A stretch of DNA of 64,000 nt, from contig NZ_JAFMPS010000002.1 in the NCBI RefSeq assembly GCF_020667895.1, positions 15,131 to 79,130 on the forward strand, read 5' to 3'. Positions 10,977 to 20,865 of this stretch are shown here, in pieces. The position numbers were made by a program, and so were the translations under genes. Numbering within the stretch: position 1 is the first letter of the stretch; each line of letters opens with the position of its first letter. The notes under the pieces are model-generated. The model was not told the DNA's origin. It worked only from the letters and a program-made list of their open reading frames with translations, and did no database searches. The DNA is from Alcanivorax sp. 1008. Lineage in GTDB: Bacteria > Pseudomonadota > Gammaproteobacteria > Pseudomonadales > Alcanivoracaceae.

Positions 10977-12716
10977 ATGAAAGACCGCATTATCCAGTCG
11001 CTTGATCAAGCCATAGCCGCACTGAAAGCCAATGGCACCCTGCCAGCGGATGTCACCGTAACGCCGCAGGTTGATCGCACCAAAGACCGCAGCCACGGCG
11101 ATTACGCCACCAACCTGGCCCTGATGCTGGCCAAGCCGGCGCAGAAGAAACCCCGTGAACTGGCAGAGCTATTGATCAACAACCTGCCAGCGGATGGCAG
11201 CATCAGCCGCACGGAAATTGCTGGCCCCGGCTTTATCAATTTCTTTCAGGCGGATGATCTGCTCGGCCGCCAACTTAGCAATGCTCTGGCAGATAGCCGC
11301 CTTGGCGTTGCCCCAGCCCACCCAGTACAAACCGTGGTGGTCGATTACTCTGGCCCGAATCTGGCCAAGGAAATGCATGTTGGCCATTTGCGCTCCACCA
11401 TCATTGGTGATGCGGTAGCGCGCACGCTTGAATTTCTCGGCCATCGTGTGGTTCGGCAAAACCATGTCGGCGACTGGGGCACCCAGTTCGGCATGTTACT
11501 GGCATTATTTGAAGAGTTGCCCGGCGATGCCGGCCAGCAACTATCAGACCTGGAAGCTTTTTATCGAGATGCAAAAAAGCGCTTTGATGCATCGGAAGAC
11601 TTCGCCAATCGTGCCCGCGCTCTAGTGGTCAAATTGCAATCCGGCGATGCAGACTGTCTGGCCCTATGGAAGCGCTTCAACGAAATTTCTCTAAACCATT
11701 GCTTTGAAGTTTATGAGCGTCTTGACGTCAGCCTGAGCCGTGACGATGTGCGCGGTGAAAGCACCTACAACCCCCTGCTGACAGAAGTTGTTGCCCAGCT
11801 CAAGCAGAAAGGCTTACTCAGTGAAAGCGATGGCGCCTCCTGCGTATTTCTTGATCAGTTCCGCAACAAGGATGGCGAGCCACTACCGGTAATTGTGCAG
11901 AAGAAGGATGGCGGGTTCCTGTATGCCACCAGTGATCTTGCTGCACTACGCTATCGACAAAAGGAATTCGACGCCAATCGTATGTTGTATTTTGTTGATC
12001 AGCGCCAAGCACTCCATTTCCAGCAGGTCTTTGAAGTGGCACGGCGAGCGGACTTTGTCAAAATGGATACCGATCTGGTGCATATGGGATTTGGCACCAT
12101 GAACGGCCCGGACGGAAAACCTTTCAAAACACGTGATGGCGGCACGGTAAAACTTATTGATCTGCTCAACGAAGCGGAGCAGCGCGCTCTTGTCCTGGTG
12201 AAGGAAAAAAATCCACAGATGGATCAATCCACACTGGAAGACATCGCCCGCCAGGTCGGCATTGGCGCAGTAAAGTATGCAGATCTTTCGAAAAGCCGAC
12301 AGAGCGATTACATCTTCAACTTTGACCAGATGCTTAGCTTCGACGGCAACACCGCTCCCTATCTGATGTATGCCTGGACACGTATCGCCAGCATCTTCCG
12401 CAAGGCGGGCTTGGACAGCGGTAAACTGCAGGGCACCATTGATCCACAAGCTGAGCAGGAAATTGCGCTTGGCAATCATCTGGTGCAGTTTGCGGAAGTA
12501 TTGAATCAGGTAGTCGACAAGGGGTTGCCGCACATGCTGTGCAGCTACCTTTATGAGCTTGCCGGGCTGTTCTCTTCTTTCTATGAAAACTGCCCGGTAT
12601 TAAATGCCGATGATGCCTCCGTTAAACAAAGTCGGCTGTGTCTTGCCGCGTTGACCGGTCGCACATTGGAGCAAGGTCTAGACCTTTTGGGCATCAACAC
12701 TCTGGAGCGTATGTAA
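10977..12716 (+). CDS. argS: Arginyl-tRNA synthetase
   Basis: Class I aminoacyl-tRNA synthetase (579 aa) that charges tRNA-Arg. The N-terminal Add-1 domain covers about 1-110. The HIGH-type signature appears as HVGH, in [10 protein letters not shown], near residue 128. The C-terminal anticodon-binding DALR domain covers about 455-579 and ends in a typical [13 protein letters not shown] 10977 matches the family N-terminus ([13 protein letters not shown]); the open frame upstream overlaps the priA terminator. Its stop overlaps the next ATG (TAATG), so the SPOR gene is translationally coupled. Confidence 0.97.
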   Translation: MKDRIIQSLDQAIAALKANGTLPADVTVTPQVDRTKDRSHGDYATNLALMLAKPAQKKPRELAELLINNLPADGSISRTEIAGPGFINFFQADDLLGRQLSNALADSRLGVAPAHPVQTVVVDYSGPNLAKEMHVGHLRSTIIGDAVARTLEFLGHRVVRQNHVGDWGTQFGMLLALFEELPGDAGQQLSDLEAFYRDAKKRFDASEDFANRARALVVKLQSGDADCLALWKRFNEISLNHCFEVYERLDVSLSRDDVRGESTYNPLLTEVVAQLKQKGLLSESDGASCVFLDQFRNKDGEPLPVIVQKKDGGFLYATSDLAALRYRQKEFDANRMLYFVDQRQALHFQQVFEVARRADFVKMDTDLVHMGFGTMNGPDGKPFKTRDGGTVKLIDLLNEAEQRALVLVKEKNPQMDQSTLEDIARQVGIGAVKYADLSKSRQSDYIFNFDQMLSFDGNTAPYLMYAWTRIASIFRKAGLDSGKLQGTIDPQAEQEIALGNHLVQFAEVLNQVVDKGLPHMLCSYLYELAGLFSSFYENCPVLNADDASVKQSRLCLAALTGRTLEQGLDLLGINTLERM

Positions 12717-13327
12717 TGGCACGCAAACCTGCATCCCGAGGAGCCAGCCCCAGCCGTAGCCGCAACAGAAAGCCAGAGCGCCAGGTGCCCGGCTGGGTGT
12801 GGGCGTTTAGCGGTCTTGTCTGTGGCGCCTTTGTCATGTTCCTTTATCACCTCGCTACCATGCGAGCCGATGCGCCAGACATGACCGGCCAAACAAAAGA
12901 AGTAGCGACAACGGAACAGCCAGAGGCGAAGCAAACCGGTCCCCGCTTTGACTTCTATGCGGTGCTGCCCAAGATGGAGGTAATCATTCCCAAGGGCGAA
13001 GATGATCCAGCGCCTGCCAGACGCAACCAGGAAGCAGAATCCGGCGCTGGCACCGACGAAAACACCCAGGCAGCGGCCTCCCGTCAGGAGCAATACCTGC
13101 TGCAGGCTGGCAGCTTCCGCCGCAACAACGATGCCGACCGCCGCCGTGGCGAGCTGATCCTGCATGGCCTGAGTGCCCGAGTACAGCCCGTGTCGATGGA
13201 TAATGGTGATACCTGGTATCGAGTAATGGTCGGGCCTTTCGATAACGCCAACGCGGCCCACCGGGCGCAGGACAAGCTGGCTTCTGCGGGAATTGAGACG
13301 CTGGCGATTCGCGCCAAGACTGACTGA
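12716..13327 (+). CDS. FtsN-like SPOR-domain cell-division protein
   Basis: A bitopic inner-membrane protein of 203 aa. It has a strongly basic cytoplasmic N-terminus (about 1-23), one transmembrane helix (about 25-47), a polar periplasmic linker, and a C-terminal SPOR domain (about 122-200, YLLQAGSF ... YRVMVGPF). SPOR domains bind denuded glycan at the septum. The position between argS and hslV is that of the FtsN-like gene of pseudomonads. Whether it is the essential FtsN cannot be decided here. The start overlaps the argS stop by 1 nt. Confidence 0.88.
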   Translation: MARKPASRGASPSRSRNRKPERQVPGWVWAFSGLVCGAFVMFLYHLATMRADAPDMTGQTKEVATTEQPEAKQTGPRFDFYAVLPKMEVIIPKGEDDPAPARRNQEAESGAGTDENTQAAASRQEQYLLQAGSFRRNNDADRRRGELILHGLSARVQPVSMDNGDTWYRVMVGPFDNANAAHRAQDKLASAGIETLAIRAKTD

Positions 13328-13389
13328 TCGGCTGATACAGGAGCGGCCCGACCCGCCGGGACGCCCACAGCCACAATGTAACCGCAAGC

Positions 13390-13417
13390 CTTGAAACTCC
13401 TGCCCACGTCCCCATGT
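13390..13417 (+). promoter_or_regulatory. Sigma-32 heat-shock promoter of hslVU
   Basis: CTTGAAA (13390-13396) and CCCCATGT (13410-13417), spaced by 13 nt, match the sigma-32 (RpoH) consensus CTTGAAA-N(11-16)-CCCCATNT at every fixed position. The predicted start is near 13424, leaving a leader of about 40 nt to the hslV GTG. hslVU is a known heat-shock operon. Confidence 0.9.
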
Positions 13418-13463
13418 CCCATGTGACGCGTCCATTTACCTCTTCACCGCAAGGAGTCCGCCT

Positions 13464-13988
13464 GTGACTACCATCGTCTCCGTCCGCCGTGGCAACAGTG
13501 TTGTTATTGGTGGTGACGGCCAGGTTTCCCTGGGCAATACCGTAATGAAGGGCAATGCCCGCAAGGTGCGCCGACTGTTTCACAACAAGGTCATTGCCGG
13601 CTTTGCAGGCGGCACGGCAGATGCTTTTACCCTGTTCGAACGATTTGAGTCCCAGCTGGAGAAACATCAGGGACAGCTGGTCCGTGCTGCGGTGGAGATG
13701 GCAAAAGACTGGCGCACCGATCGCGCCCTGCGCCGCCTCGAAGCCCTGCTTGCAGTGGCGGACAAAGAACATTCACTGATCATTACCGGCAATGGTGATG
13801 TGATTGAGCCAGAAATGGATTTGATTGCCATAGGCTCTGGCGGCCCCTACGCCCAATCTGCTGCCCGTGCATTACTGGAAAACACCGACCTCAGCGCCCG
13901 GGAAATTGTCGAGAAAAGCCTCAGCATTGCCGGCGACATCTGCGTCTATACCAACCAGAGCCACACTATTGATGAACTGTCCTGGTAA
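13464..13988 (+). CDS. hslV: ATP-dependent protease subunit HslV (ClpQ)
   Basis: Proteolytic subunit (174 aa) of the HslUV proteasome-like machine, a threonine protease whose Thr after the initiator Met is the nucleophile (M-T-T-IVSVRR). The GTG start at 13464 sits 7 nt after a perfect AAGGAG. Conserved blocks [31 protein letters not shown] and [17 protein letters not shown] are all present. A sigma-32 promoter lies upstream and hslU begins 24 nt downstream. Confidence 0.97.
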   Translation: MTTIVSVRRGNSVVIGGDGQVSLGNTVMKGNARKVRRLFHNKVIAGFAGGTADAFTLFERFESQLEKHQGQLVRAAVEMAKDWRTDRALRRLEALLAVADKEHSLIITGNGDVIEPEMDLIAIGSGGPYAQSAARALLENTDLSAREIVEKSLSIAGDICVYTNQSHTIDELSW

Positions 13989-14012
13989 ACACACATATAA
14001 CCGAGACCACTC

Positions 14013-15338
14013 ATGCCTGAACTGACCCCCCGCGATACGGTCCGCGAGCTAAACCGTCATATTGTCGGCCAACTAGCGGCAAAGAAAGCCGTTGCCATTG
14101 CCCTGCGTAATCGCTGGCGGCGCATGCAATTACCTGAGGCACTACGCGCCGAGGTAATGCCAAAGAATATTCTGATGATTGGCCCCACCGGTGTTGGCAA
14201 AACTGAAATCGCCCGACGACTGGCCAAGCTCGCCAATGCACCCTTTATCAAAATCGAGGCAACCAAGTTTACCGAAGTAGGCTATGTAGGTCGGGATGTG
14301 GAATCGATTATCCGCGACCTTATGGAAATGGCCATAAAAATGCTGCGCGAGGAAGCCATGCAGCGTCACCAGCGGGCTGCGGAAGATGCGGCAGAGGATC
14401 GCATTCTTGATGCCCTGCTGCCTCCGGCGCGAGGGGGAGAGCCGACAGACTCCTCCACCCGGCAACTGTTTCGCAAGAAGCTGCGCGAAGGCGAGCTGGA
14501 TGAGCGCGAAATCGAAATTGATCTGGCAGAACAGAAGATTGGCGTGGAAATCATGTCCCCCCCAGGCATGGAAGAGATGACCAGCCAGCTACAGCAGATG
14601 TTCTCGAAGATGGGTGGCGGCCAGCGCAAGATGCGTAAAATCAAAGTGCGTGAAGCGTTCCGTCTGGCGCGGGATGAAGAAGCGGCGCGACGGGTTAATG
14701 AAGATGAGCTAAAAGCCCGTGCCGTTGATGTGGTCGAGCAGCATGGCATCGTGTTTATCGATGAGATCGATAAGGTTGCCCGTCGCGGCGAAACCATGGG
14801 CGCTGATGTTAGCCGCGAAGGTGTTCAGCGTGACTTGCTGCCGCTAATTGAAGGCAGCACCGTAACCACTAAATATGGCATGGTAAAAACTGATCACATC
14901 CTGTTTATTGCTTCTGGTGCCTTTCAGATGTCCAAGCCTTCCGATCTGATTCCGGAACTGCAAGGCCGTCTGCCCATCAGGGTCGAGCTGGAAGCTCTGA
15001 CCCCGGACGACTTCGAACGCATTCTTACGGAACCGGATGCTTCGTTAACGGAGCAGTACCGAGCGCTACTGGCCACCGAAGGCCTGAAAATAGAGTTCAC
15101 CCCGGACTGTATCCGTCGGCTAGCGGAAATTGCCTGGCAGGTGAACGAGAAGGTCGAGAATATTGGTGCACGGCGTTTACACACGGTGCTGGAAAAGCTG
15201 CTCGAAGAGATTAGTTACGATGCCGATGACCTGGCTGTGCAGTACCACGATAAGGCCCTGGTGCTGGACGCTGCGGCGGTGGATCGACATCTGGCTGAGC
15301 TGGCCCAGGATGAGGACCTGAGCAAATATATTCTGTAA
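14013..15338 (+). CDS. hslU: ATP-dependent protease ATPase subunit HslU (ClpY)
   Basis: AAA+ unfoldase (441 aa) that feeds substrates to HslV. Walker A GPTGVGKT lies at about 57-64 and Walker [10 protein letters not shown] near 248-256. The I-domain insertion (about 110-240) has charged coiled segments. The C-terminus ends in a short hydrophobic tail (LSKYIL), as needed to activate HslV. It is co-transcribed with hslV. Confidence 0.97.
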   Translation: MPELTPRDTVRELNRHIVGQLAAKKAVAIALRNRWRRMQLPEALRAEVMPKNILMIGPTGVGKTEIARRLAKLANAPFIKIEATKFTEVGYVGRDVESIIRDLMEMAIKMLREEAMQRHQRAAEDAAEDRILDALLPPARGGEPTDSSTRQLFRKKLREGELDEREIEIDLAEQKIGVEIMSPPGMEEMTSQLQQMFSKMGGGQRKMRKIKVREAFRLARDEEAARRVNEDELKARAVDVVEQHGIVFIDEIDKVARRGETMGADVSREGVQRDLLPLIEGSTVTTKYGMVKTDHILFIASGAFQMSKPSDLIPELQGRLPIRVELEALTPDDFERILTEPDASLTEQYRALLATEGLKIEFTPDCIRRLAEIAWQVNEKVENIGARRLHTVLEKLLEEISYDADDLAVQYHDKALVLDAAAVDRHLAELAQDEDLSKYIL

Positions 15339-15377
15339 TCAAAGCGAGCCCTCAGTCGTTGGCAACATGACGGGCAT

Positions 15378-15421
15378 TCCCTGCTGTTCGGCGCTAAAGT
15401 AAAAGGTGTCGTTAGCAGGGA
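15378..15421 (+). promoter_or_regulatory. Inverted repeat covering the nifJ ribosome-binding site
   Basis: Eight-base arms TCCCTGCT (15378-15385) and AGCAGGGA (15414-15421). The right arm contains almost all of the Shine-Dalgarno sequence of nifJ (AGGGAG, 15417-15422). If it folds in the mRNA it would mask the ribosome site. The 28-nt loop makes this tentative. Confidence 0.3.
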
Positions 15422-15432
15422 GTCTGTCCAGT

Positions 15433-18400
15433 ATGTCTAGCCAGCCCATCGCACCTGGCCAAAGCATGGCCCCGATTCATTACAAAACCCTTGATGCCAA
15501 CGAGGCGGTGGCCCGGGTTGCCTATCAGCTCAGTCAGGTGGTGGCTATTTATCCGATTACCCCTGCTTCGGTGATGGGCGAATATGCGGATGATTGGGCC
15601 TCCGGCGGCCGCACCAACTTATGGGGCAGCGTCCCGGATGTTATTGAGATGCAGTCCGAGGGCGGTGCCGCCGGCGCGGTTCATGGCGCTCTTACCAGTG
15701 GCGCCCTGACCACCACATTCACCGCCTCTCAAGGACTGCTGCTCATGCTGCCAGATCTTTTCAAGGTGGCCGGTGAACTGACATCATTCTGCATGCATGT
15801 TGCCGCGCGCACAGTGGCTACCCATGCCCTGTCAATCTTCGGCGATCACTCCGATGTAATGGCCGCACGGGGCACAGGCATGGCCCTACTGGCCTCAGGC
15901 TCAGCGCAGGAGGCTCAGGATATGGCCGCCATCGGTCATGCCGCCACGCTGCTGTCACGGATTCCTTTTCTGCATTTTTTTGACGGCTTTCGTACATCCC
16001 ATGAAATCAGCAAGGTTGCCCTGCTAGACGAGGATACCCTGCGGGCACTGATCGATAACGATGCCGTACAAGCGCACCACCAGCGCGCACTGGACCCGGA
16101 CCGCCCAATAATTCGTGGAACGTCGCAAAATCCGGATGCCTATTTTCAGTCGCGAGAAGCAGTAGAACCGTTCTACAACGCCTGCCCGGGCATTGTCAGC
16201 GACGTTATGCAACGCTTCGCGGCGCTCACTGGCCGTCACTATCAGTTATTTGACTACATCGGCCACGCGCAGGCGGAACGGGTCATGATCCTGATGGGAT
16301 CCGGCGCCGAGTGCGCCCATGAGACCGTTGAGTATCTGAGCGCCAAGGGAGAAAAAGTCGGCATCCTCAAGGTGAGACTGTTCCGCCCCTTCTCGATCAA
16401 CCACCTGCTGAAAGCACTACCCGATACGGTTCAAGCGGTGGCGGTGATGGACCGTACCAAGGAACCCGGATCGGTTGGCGAGCCGCTGCTGCTTGAAGTG
16501 ACCTCGGCACTGGTCGATGCCGTGGCCACCGGTGAGCGCGCTATCCTGCCGCGCATCATCGGCGGCCGCTATGGCCTGTCCTCTAAAGAGTTCAATCCGG
16601 CAATGGTCAAAGCGGTATTCGATGAGCTGAAAAAGGACAAACCGAAAACCCGCTTTACCGTCGGCATTCGTGATGACGTATCCCATTCCTCGCTGATGAT
16701 TGATAGCGATTTCGATATCGAGCCGGATAACGTCACCAGAGCGCTTTTTTTTGGCCTCGGCGCCGATGGCACGGTGTCCGCCAACAAAGCCTCAATAAAG
16801 ATTATCGGCGAACAAACCGATGGCTATGCCCAGGGCCATTTTGAATACGACTCGCGCAAATCCGGCGCCACAACGATTTCCCATCTGCGCTTCGGGCCAC
16901 AGCCAATTCGTTCCACCTATCGTATCCGTCACGCTCAGTTTATTGGCATTCATGATCCGCAATTTATTGACAGGCGTGATGTGCTGGCCAGCGCGGCAAG
17001 CGGCGCCACCGTGTTGGTCAATAGCGCCGTGCCGGCGGATCAGTTCTGGGATAGCCTGCCGCAGGAGTTTCAGAGCCAACTGATTGAACGACGCTGTAAG
17101 CTATATCTGGTGGATGGTTATAGCGTTGCTGAGCAGGCCGGATTGGGAAGACGCATAAATATTGTCATGCAGGCATGCTTTTTTTCATTAAGCAAGGTGC
17201 TACCCGAAGAGCAAGCCATGGCACAAATTCGGCAAAGCATCGAACAGAGCTTTGGTCGTCGCGGTGAAGAAGTGGTACGCCGCAATGTTGCCGCCCTGCA
17301 GGCATCGCTGGCCGCACTTGGCGAAATCAAGCTGCCAGGCAAAGCCAGCAACCGGCGCAGCCGACCTCCAGTAGTACCTGAGGACGCCCCGGATTTTGTT
17401 CAGCGCGTAACACGCCTGTTGATCGAAGGTCAGGGGGATGCGCTACCGGTAAGCGCATTCCCGCCGGATGGTAGCTGGCCATCGGGAACCAGCCGCTATG
17501 AAAAGCGCGCCATTGCCCAGGAGATTCCTGTCTGGCAGTCGGATATCTGTGTGCAGTGCAACTTTTGCTCCATGATTTGTCCCCACTCCGCTATCCAGAC
17601 CAAGGTGTATGATCCGGCGGAGCTAGCCAATGCACCGCCGGGCTTTCGCTCCGTGGAAGAAACTTTCCACCCGGAGCTCAAAGGATTGCAATACACCGTT
17701 CAAGTCGCTGCCGAGGATTGCACCGGCTGCGGGCTATGCATCGAAGTGTGCCCATCGCGCGACCGCACCCAGCCATCTCGAAAGGCGCTGATGGCCGCAC
17801 CACTAACCGAGCATCGTGAACAGGAAAAGGCGTCCTTTGCTTTCTTCGAAACCATTCCCTCGGCACCACTGAATGATTTCCCCATAGATAAACACAGCGC
17901 TGCCTTGCGAATTCCGTTATTCGAATTTTCCGGGGCCTGTGCTGGCTGTGGCGAAACGCCTTATCTGCGCCTTCTGACGCAGCTCTATGGCGACCGATTA
18001 ATGATTGCCAATGCCACCGGCTGCTCGTCCATTTACGGCGGCAACCTGCCCACCACGCCATACACCACCAATGCTGATGGCCGTGGCCCGGCATGGTCTA
18101 ACTCCCTGTTTGAAGATAATGCGGAATTCGGTCTGGGCATGCGTCTGGCCGTCGACAGCCAAACCCACGAGGCAAAGCGGCTGCTGCAGAACTTGCACAG
18201 CCAGTTGCCGGAAAAACTGCTGCAGGACTTATTATCAACGGCTGGTGACGATAACTGGGTTGCTGCCCAGCGCCTGCGCATTACTGAACTGAATAAACTA
18301 CTGGCAAAAATTAACACTGCAGAAGCAGCACGTCTGGCTGATCTATCGCGCTATCTGGTCCCGCGCAGTGTGTGGATTGTCGGTGGCGATGGCTGGGCAT

Positions 18401-19032
18401 ACGACATTGGCTATGGTGGCCTGGATCATGTTTTGGCATCAAACCGCAAGGTTAACGTTCTGGTGCTGGATACAGAGGTCTATTCCAATACCGGGGGCCA
18501 ACAGTCCAAGGCCACACCGCTGGGTGCCGCAGCAAAATTTGCCAGCGCCGGTAAATCTATTGCCAAAAAAGATCTGGGTCTGCTGGCCATGAGTTACGGC
18601 CATGTTTATGTGGCGCAGGTGGCCATGCAAGCTCGCAGCGCGCAAACCGTTAAAGCTTTTCAGGAAGCCGAGCAGTACCCCGGCCCATCATTGATCATCG
18701 CCCATAGCCCGTGTATCGCCCATGGCTACGACTTGATCAACTCACCAACCCAACAGCATCGCGCCATCAATAGCGGTGCCTGGCCTCTGTATCGCTTCGA
18801 CCCGCGCCGCATTGAGCAAGACGAGGCTCCGTTAATGCTCGACTCCGGCGATCCCAAACTGGACATCAGTCACTACATGGAAAACGAAGCGCGCTTCCGC
18901 ATGGTCGAACTGCGCTCCCCGCAACGATATGAGGAACTGCTCGCCGCCGCCCGTCATGGCGTACAACAAAAACGTGCGCTGTACCGTCAGCTATCCAATA
19001 TCCACCTGCCTGCGGAGTCCACTGATGACTGA
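15433..19032 (+). CDS. nifJ: Pyruvate:ferredoxin (flavodoxin) oxidoreductase, single-chain
   Basis: Converts pyruvate and CoA to acetyl-CoA, CO2 and reduced ferredoxin or flavodoxin (1199 aa, normal for the fused homodimeric form). The N-terminal pyruvate-binding domain has AIYPITPASVMGE. A dicluster ferredoxin segment carries two CxxCxxCxxxCP motifs starting at Cys706 and Cys763. The C-terminal thiamine-diphosphate domain starts at CAGCGETPY (Cys836) and includes GDGWAYDIGYGGLDHV. ATG 15433 has AGGGAG upstream; GTG 15406 is a longer alternative. It lies 94 nt after hslU, and the next gene overlaps its end. Substrate preference among 2-oxoacids is inferred from family length and order only. 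Confidence 0.93.
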   Translation: MSSQPIAPGQSMAPIHYKTLDANEAVARVAYQLSQVVAIYPITPASVMGEYADDWASGGRTNLWGSVPDVIEMQSEGGAAGAVHGALTSGALTTTFTASQGLLLMLPDLFKVAGELTSFCMHVAARTVATHALSIFGDHSDVMAARGTGMALLASGSAQEAQDMAAIGHAATLLSRIPFLHFFDGFRTSHEISKVALLDEDTLRALIDNDAVQAHHQRALDPDRPIIRGTSQNPDAYFQSREAVEPFYNACPGIVSDVMQRFAALTGRHYQLFDYIGHAQAERVMILMGSGAECAHETVEYLSAKGEKVGILKVRLFRPFSINHLLKALPDTVQAVAVMDRTKEPGSVGEPLLLEVTSALVDAVATGERAILPRIIGGRYGLSSKEFNPAMVKAVFDELKKDKPKTRFTVGIRDDVSHSSLMIDSDFDIEPDNVTRALFFGLGADGTVSANKASIKIIGEQTDGYAQGHFEYDSRKSGATTISHLRFGPQPIRSTYRIRHAQFIGIHDPQFIDRRDVLASAASGATVLVNSAVPADQFWDSLPQEFQSQLIERRCKLYLVDGYSVAEQAGLGRRINIVMQACFFSLSKVLPEEQAMAQIRQSIEQSFGRRGEEVVRRNVAALQASLAALGEIKLPGKASNRRSRPPVVPEDAPDFVQRVTRLLIEGQGDALPVSAFPPDGSWPSGTSRYEKRAIAQEIPVWQSDICVQCNFCSMICPHSAIQTKVYDPAELANAPPGFRSVEETFHPELKGLQYTVQVAAEDCTGCGLCIEVCPSRDRTQPSRKALMAAPLTEHREQEKASFAFFETIPSAPLNDFPIDKHSAALRIPLFEFSGACAGCGETPYLRLLTQLYGDRLMIANATGCSSIYGGNLPTTPYTTNADGRGPAWSNSLFEDNAEFGLGMRLAVDSQTHEAKRLLQNLHSQLPEKLLQDLLSTAGDDNWVAAQRLRITELNKLLAKINTAEAARLADLSRYLVPRSVWIVGGDGWAYDIGYGGLDHVLASNRKVNVLVLDTEVYSNTGGQQSKATPLGAAAKFASAGKSIAKKDLGLLAMSYGHVYVAQVAMQARSAQTVKAFQEAEQYPGPSLIIAHSPCIAHGYDLINSPTQQHRAINSGAWPLYRFDPRRIEQDEAPLMLDSGDPKLDISHYMENEARFRMVELRSPQRYEELLAAARHGVQQKRALYRQLSNIHLPAESTDD

Positions 19033-20032
19033 CCTGACCACCTCCTGGCTTGGCCTGACACTACGCAGCCCGCTGGTTATCGCGGCGAGCCCCATCAGCC
19101 ACGACCTTGTAGCTGCAAAGCAGGCTGTTGCTGCGGGCGCCGGGGCCATCGTTATGTATTCGCTGTTTGAAGAACAAGTGGTAGCTGAGCAGATGGCCGC
19201 CCATCATTTTCTCGACAGCCGCATCGACAACGACGCCGAAGCACGCAGCTTTTTACCCGATTCAGATGTGTTTGCTCTGGGCACAGAGCCATACCTGCGC
19301 CAACTTGAACAGCTGTGTCAGCACCTTGACGTCCCCGTAATTGCCTCGCTAAACGGCAACACACCCGGCGGCTGGACAGACTACGCCAAGCAGCTGGAAG
19401 CGCGGGGCGCAGCCGCCATTGAGCTAAACCTATACGATGTGGTTACCAGTGCCACCCGAACCGCTGCCGAAATCGAAAGCGACCAGCTAGGTATCGTCGA
19501 AAGCGTGGTGAATCAGGTTAGTGTGCCGGTGACCGTCAAACTCAGCCCGTTCTACAGCGCACTGCCCGCATTCGCCAAGCAACTGAAGAATGCCGGCGCC
19601 CGCGGCGTGACACTGTTCAATCGCTTTTATCAGCCCGATATCGATCTTGAACAACTGGACGTTGATCTCAAGTTAGCCTACTCAACCTCTGCAGAGCTAC
19701 CGTTAAGACTGCATGCATTAGCGATCCTGCATCCGTCCAGCGCACTGGAGCTGGCTTGCAGCGGCGGCGTGCACAGTGGACTGGATGCCGCCAAGGCCAT
19801 TCTTGCTGGCGCCTCGGTGGTACAGATTGCTTCTGCCCTGCTTGAGCATGGCCCTGAACAGCTGGCAACCATTCACAACGAGCTACACCAGTGGCTGGAC
19901 GACAAACAGTATCGCTCGGTCAGCGAAGCCTGTGGGGTCATGTCACTGGCCTCCGCACCTGCCCCACAGCAGTGGGAGCGACTCAATTACATGAAGATTC
20001 TGCAGGGCTGGCAGCCGAGGAAGAGGAAATGA
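19025..20032 (+). CDS. Dihydroorotate dehydrogenase-like flavoprotein
   Basis: A 335-residue FMN-dependent TIM-barrel protein of the dihydroorotate dehydrogenase superfamily. Recognisable parts are SPLVIAASPIS near the N-terminus, VIASLNGNTPGGW, AIELNLY, VTVKLSPF, and a C-terminal phosphate loop region (CSGGVHSGLDAAKAILAGASVVQIASAL). The gene overlaps nifJ by 8 nt, so the two are made together. Similar proteins sit next to nifJ in other bacteria, which suggests a role linked to this oxidoreductase rather than pyrimidine synthesis; that is inference. The catalytic Cys/Ser of true PyrD could not be placed with confidence. Confidence 0.8.
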   Translation: MTDLTTSWLGLTLRSPLVIAASPISHDLVAAKQAVAAGAGAIVMYSLFEEQVVAEQMAAHHFLDSRIDNDAEARSFLPDSDVFALGTEPYLRQLEQLCQHLDVPVIASLNGNTPGGWTDYAKQLEARGAAAIELNLYDVVTSATRTAAEIESDQLGIVESVVNQVSVPVTVKLSPFYSALPAFAKQLKNAGARGVTLFNRFYQPDIDLEQLDVDLKLAYSTSAELPLRLHALAILHPSSALELACSGGVHSGLDAAKAILAGASVVQIASALLEHGPEQLATIHNELHQWLDDKQYRSVSEACGVMSLASAPAPQQWERLNYMKILQGWQPRKRK

Positions 20033-20127
20033 CAGAAGCACGGGGCTTGCACAGCTAGCGCGACCTGACAGTTTCCGCTCACCCCTTATCGGCACGGTGC
20101 TGACGGTGGGGGTTTAAGGTCATGGGG

Positions 20128-20136
20128 TGCTATCAT
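20128..20136 (+). promoter_or_regulatory. Candidate extended -10 promoter for the FFLEELY-ubiE-ubiJ-ubiB genes
   Basis: TGC followed by TATCAT (20131-20136) forms an extended -10. A start near 20143 would place the first ATG (20122) upstream of the transcript and favours ATG 20164 for the next gene. No good -35 is visible. Confidence 0.4.
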
Positions 20137-20163
20137 CCGCGCCACGCCAAAACCGGACTCCCC

Positions 20164-20865
20164 ATGCGCGCCGACGAAAAACTCCAGCAGGACCTCGAAC
20201 GCTTCTTTGCCCTGCGCCAGCACGGCGACGACCAGCGCTTTCGCGGCCGCCTCCACGCCCTGCAGCGCTTTCAGGGTGAGCGCCTGACCCGCAGCCACGC
20301 TGACCTGCTGGCGGTACCGGCCAACCAGGCAGCGATCGGCTTTCTGCTCGACGAGGTCTACGGCGGCAAAGACCTGCTGCCGGTGGCTCAAGACATCCGT
20401 CGAGCCGTCAATAAGGCCGCCAGCCTGCTGCCCGACCGGGTGATGGCCACCTCCGCCTCGGTACTGGAAGCAGCTATTCTGACTCAGGAGCTGGATGAGG
20501 CGCTGGCCGATACCCTGCACGACAGTCTTGACGGCCCAGTTACCGACGCCCTGTATATCGAAGGCTTCCGCGCTCTGGGGCGGCAGCAAGAGCGGCAACG
20601 CCAGCTCGACCTGATTAGCGAGGTTGGCCACCATGTGGACCGTTATGTGCGCGGCCGTATGCTGCAAGCCACTTTCCGCATGGTGCGACGTCCGGTCCAT
20701 GCGGCCGGATTCGGCAACCTGTATGATTTCCTCGAGCGTGGTTTCGGCTCCATGCGCGATCTGGATAGCGCTGGCAAACTGCTGACCCAGCTGACCCGGA
20801 CCGAAGCCCAGATTCTGGCCCGGCTATACGCCGGCCACCCGGCGCCTTTTGGAGAATTGAAATGA
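20164..20865 (+). CDS. FFLEELY-motif protein, function unknown
   Basis: A 233-residue, soluble-looking, mostly helical protein, rich in Arg, Leu and Gln. It carries the motif region [13 protein letters not shown] near residue 60, which I recognise as the FFLEELY family signature. No signal peptide or membrane segment is seen. Its stop overlaps the ubiE ATG by 4 nt, so it is coupled to ubiquinone biosynthesis genes; a role there is only suggested by position. ATG 20164 is preferred to the upstream ATG 20122 because the likely promoter lies between them. Confidence 0.75.
   Translation: MRADEKLQQDLERFFALRQHGDDQRFRGRLHALQRFQGERLTRSHADLLAVPANQAAIGFLLDEVYGGKDLLPVAQDIRRAVNKAASLLPDRVMATSASVLEAAILTQELDEALADTLHDSLDGPVTDALYIEGFRALGRQQERQRQLDLISEVGHHVDRYVRGRMLQATFRMVRRPVHAAGFGNLYDFLERGFGSMRDLDSAGKLLTQLTRTEAQILARLYAGHPAPFGELK

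Noticed and set aside
12581-13435. A 284-codon minus-strand frame across the SPOR gene and the hslV leader
   Set aside because: It covers a clear SPOR-domain gene and the sigma-32 promoter; the translation is low-complexity and Gly/Arg-rich.
19025-20032. Pyrimidine-pathway PyrD
   Set aside because: The overlap with nifJ and unclear catalytic residue argue for the separate DHODH-like group.
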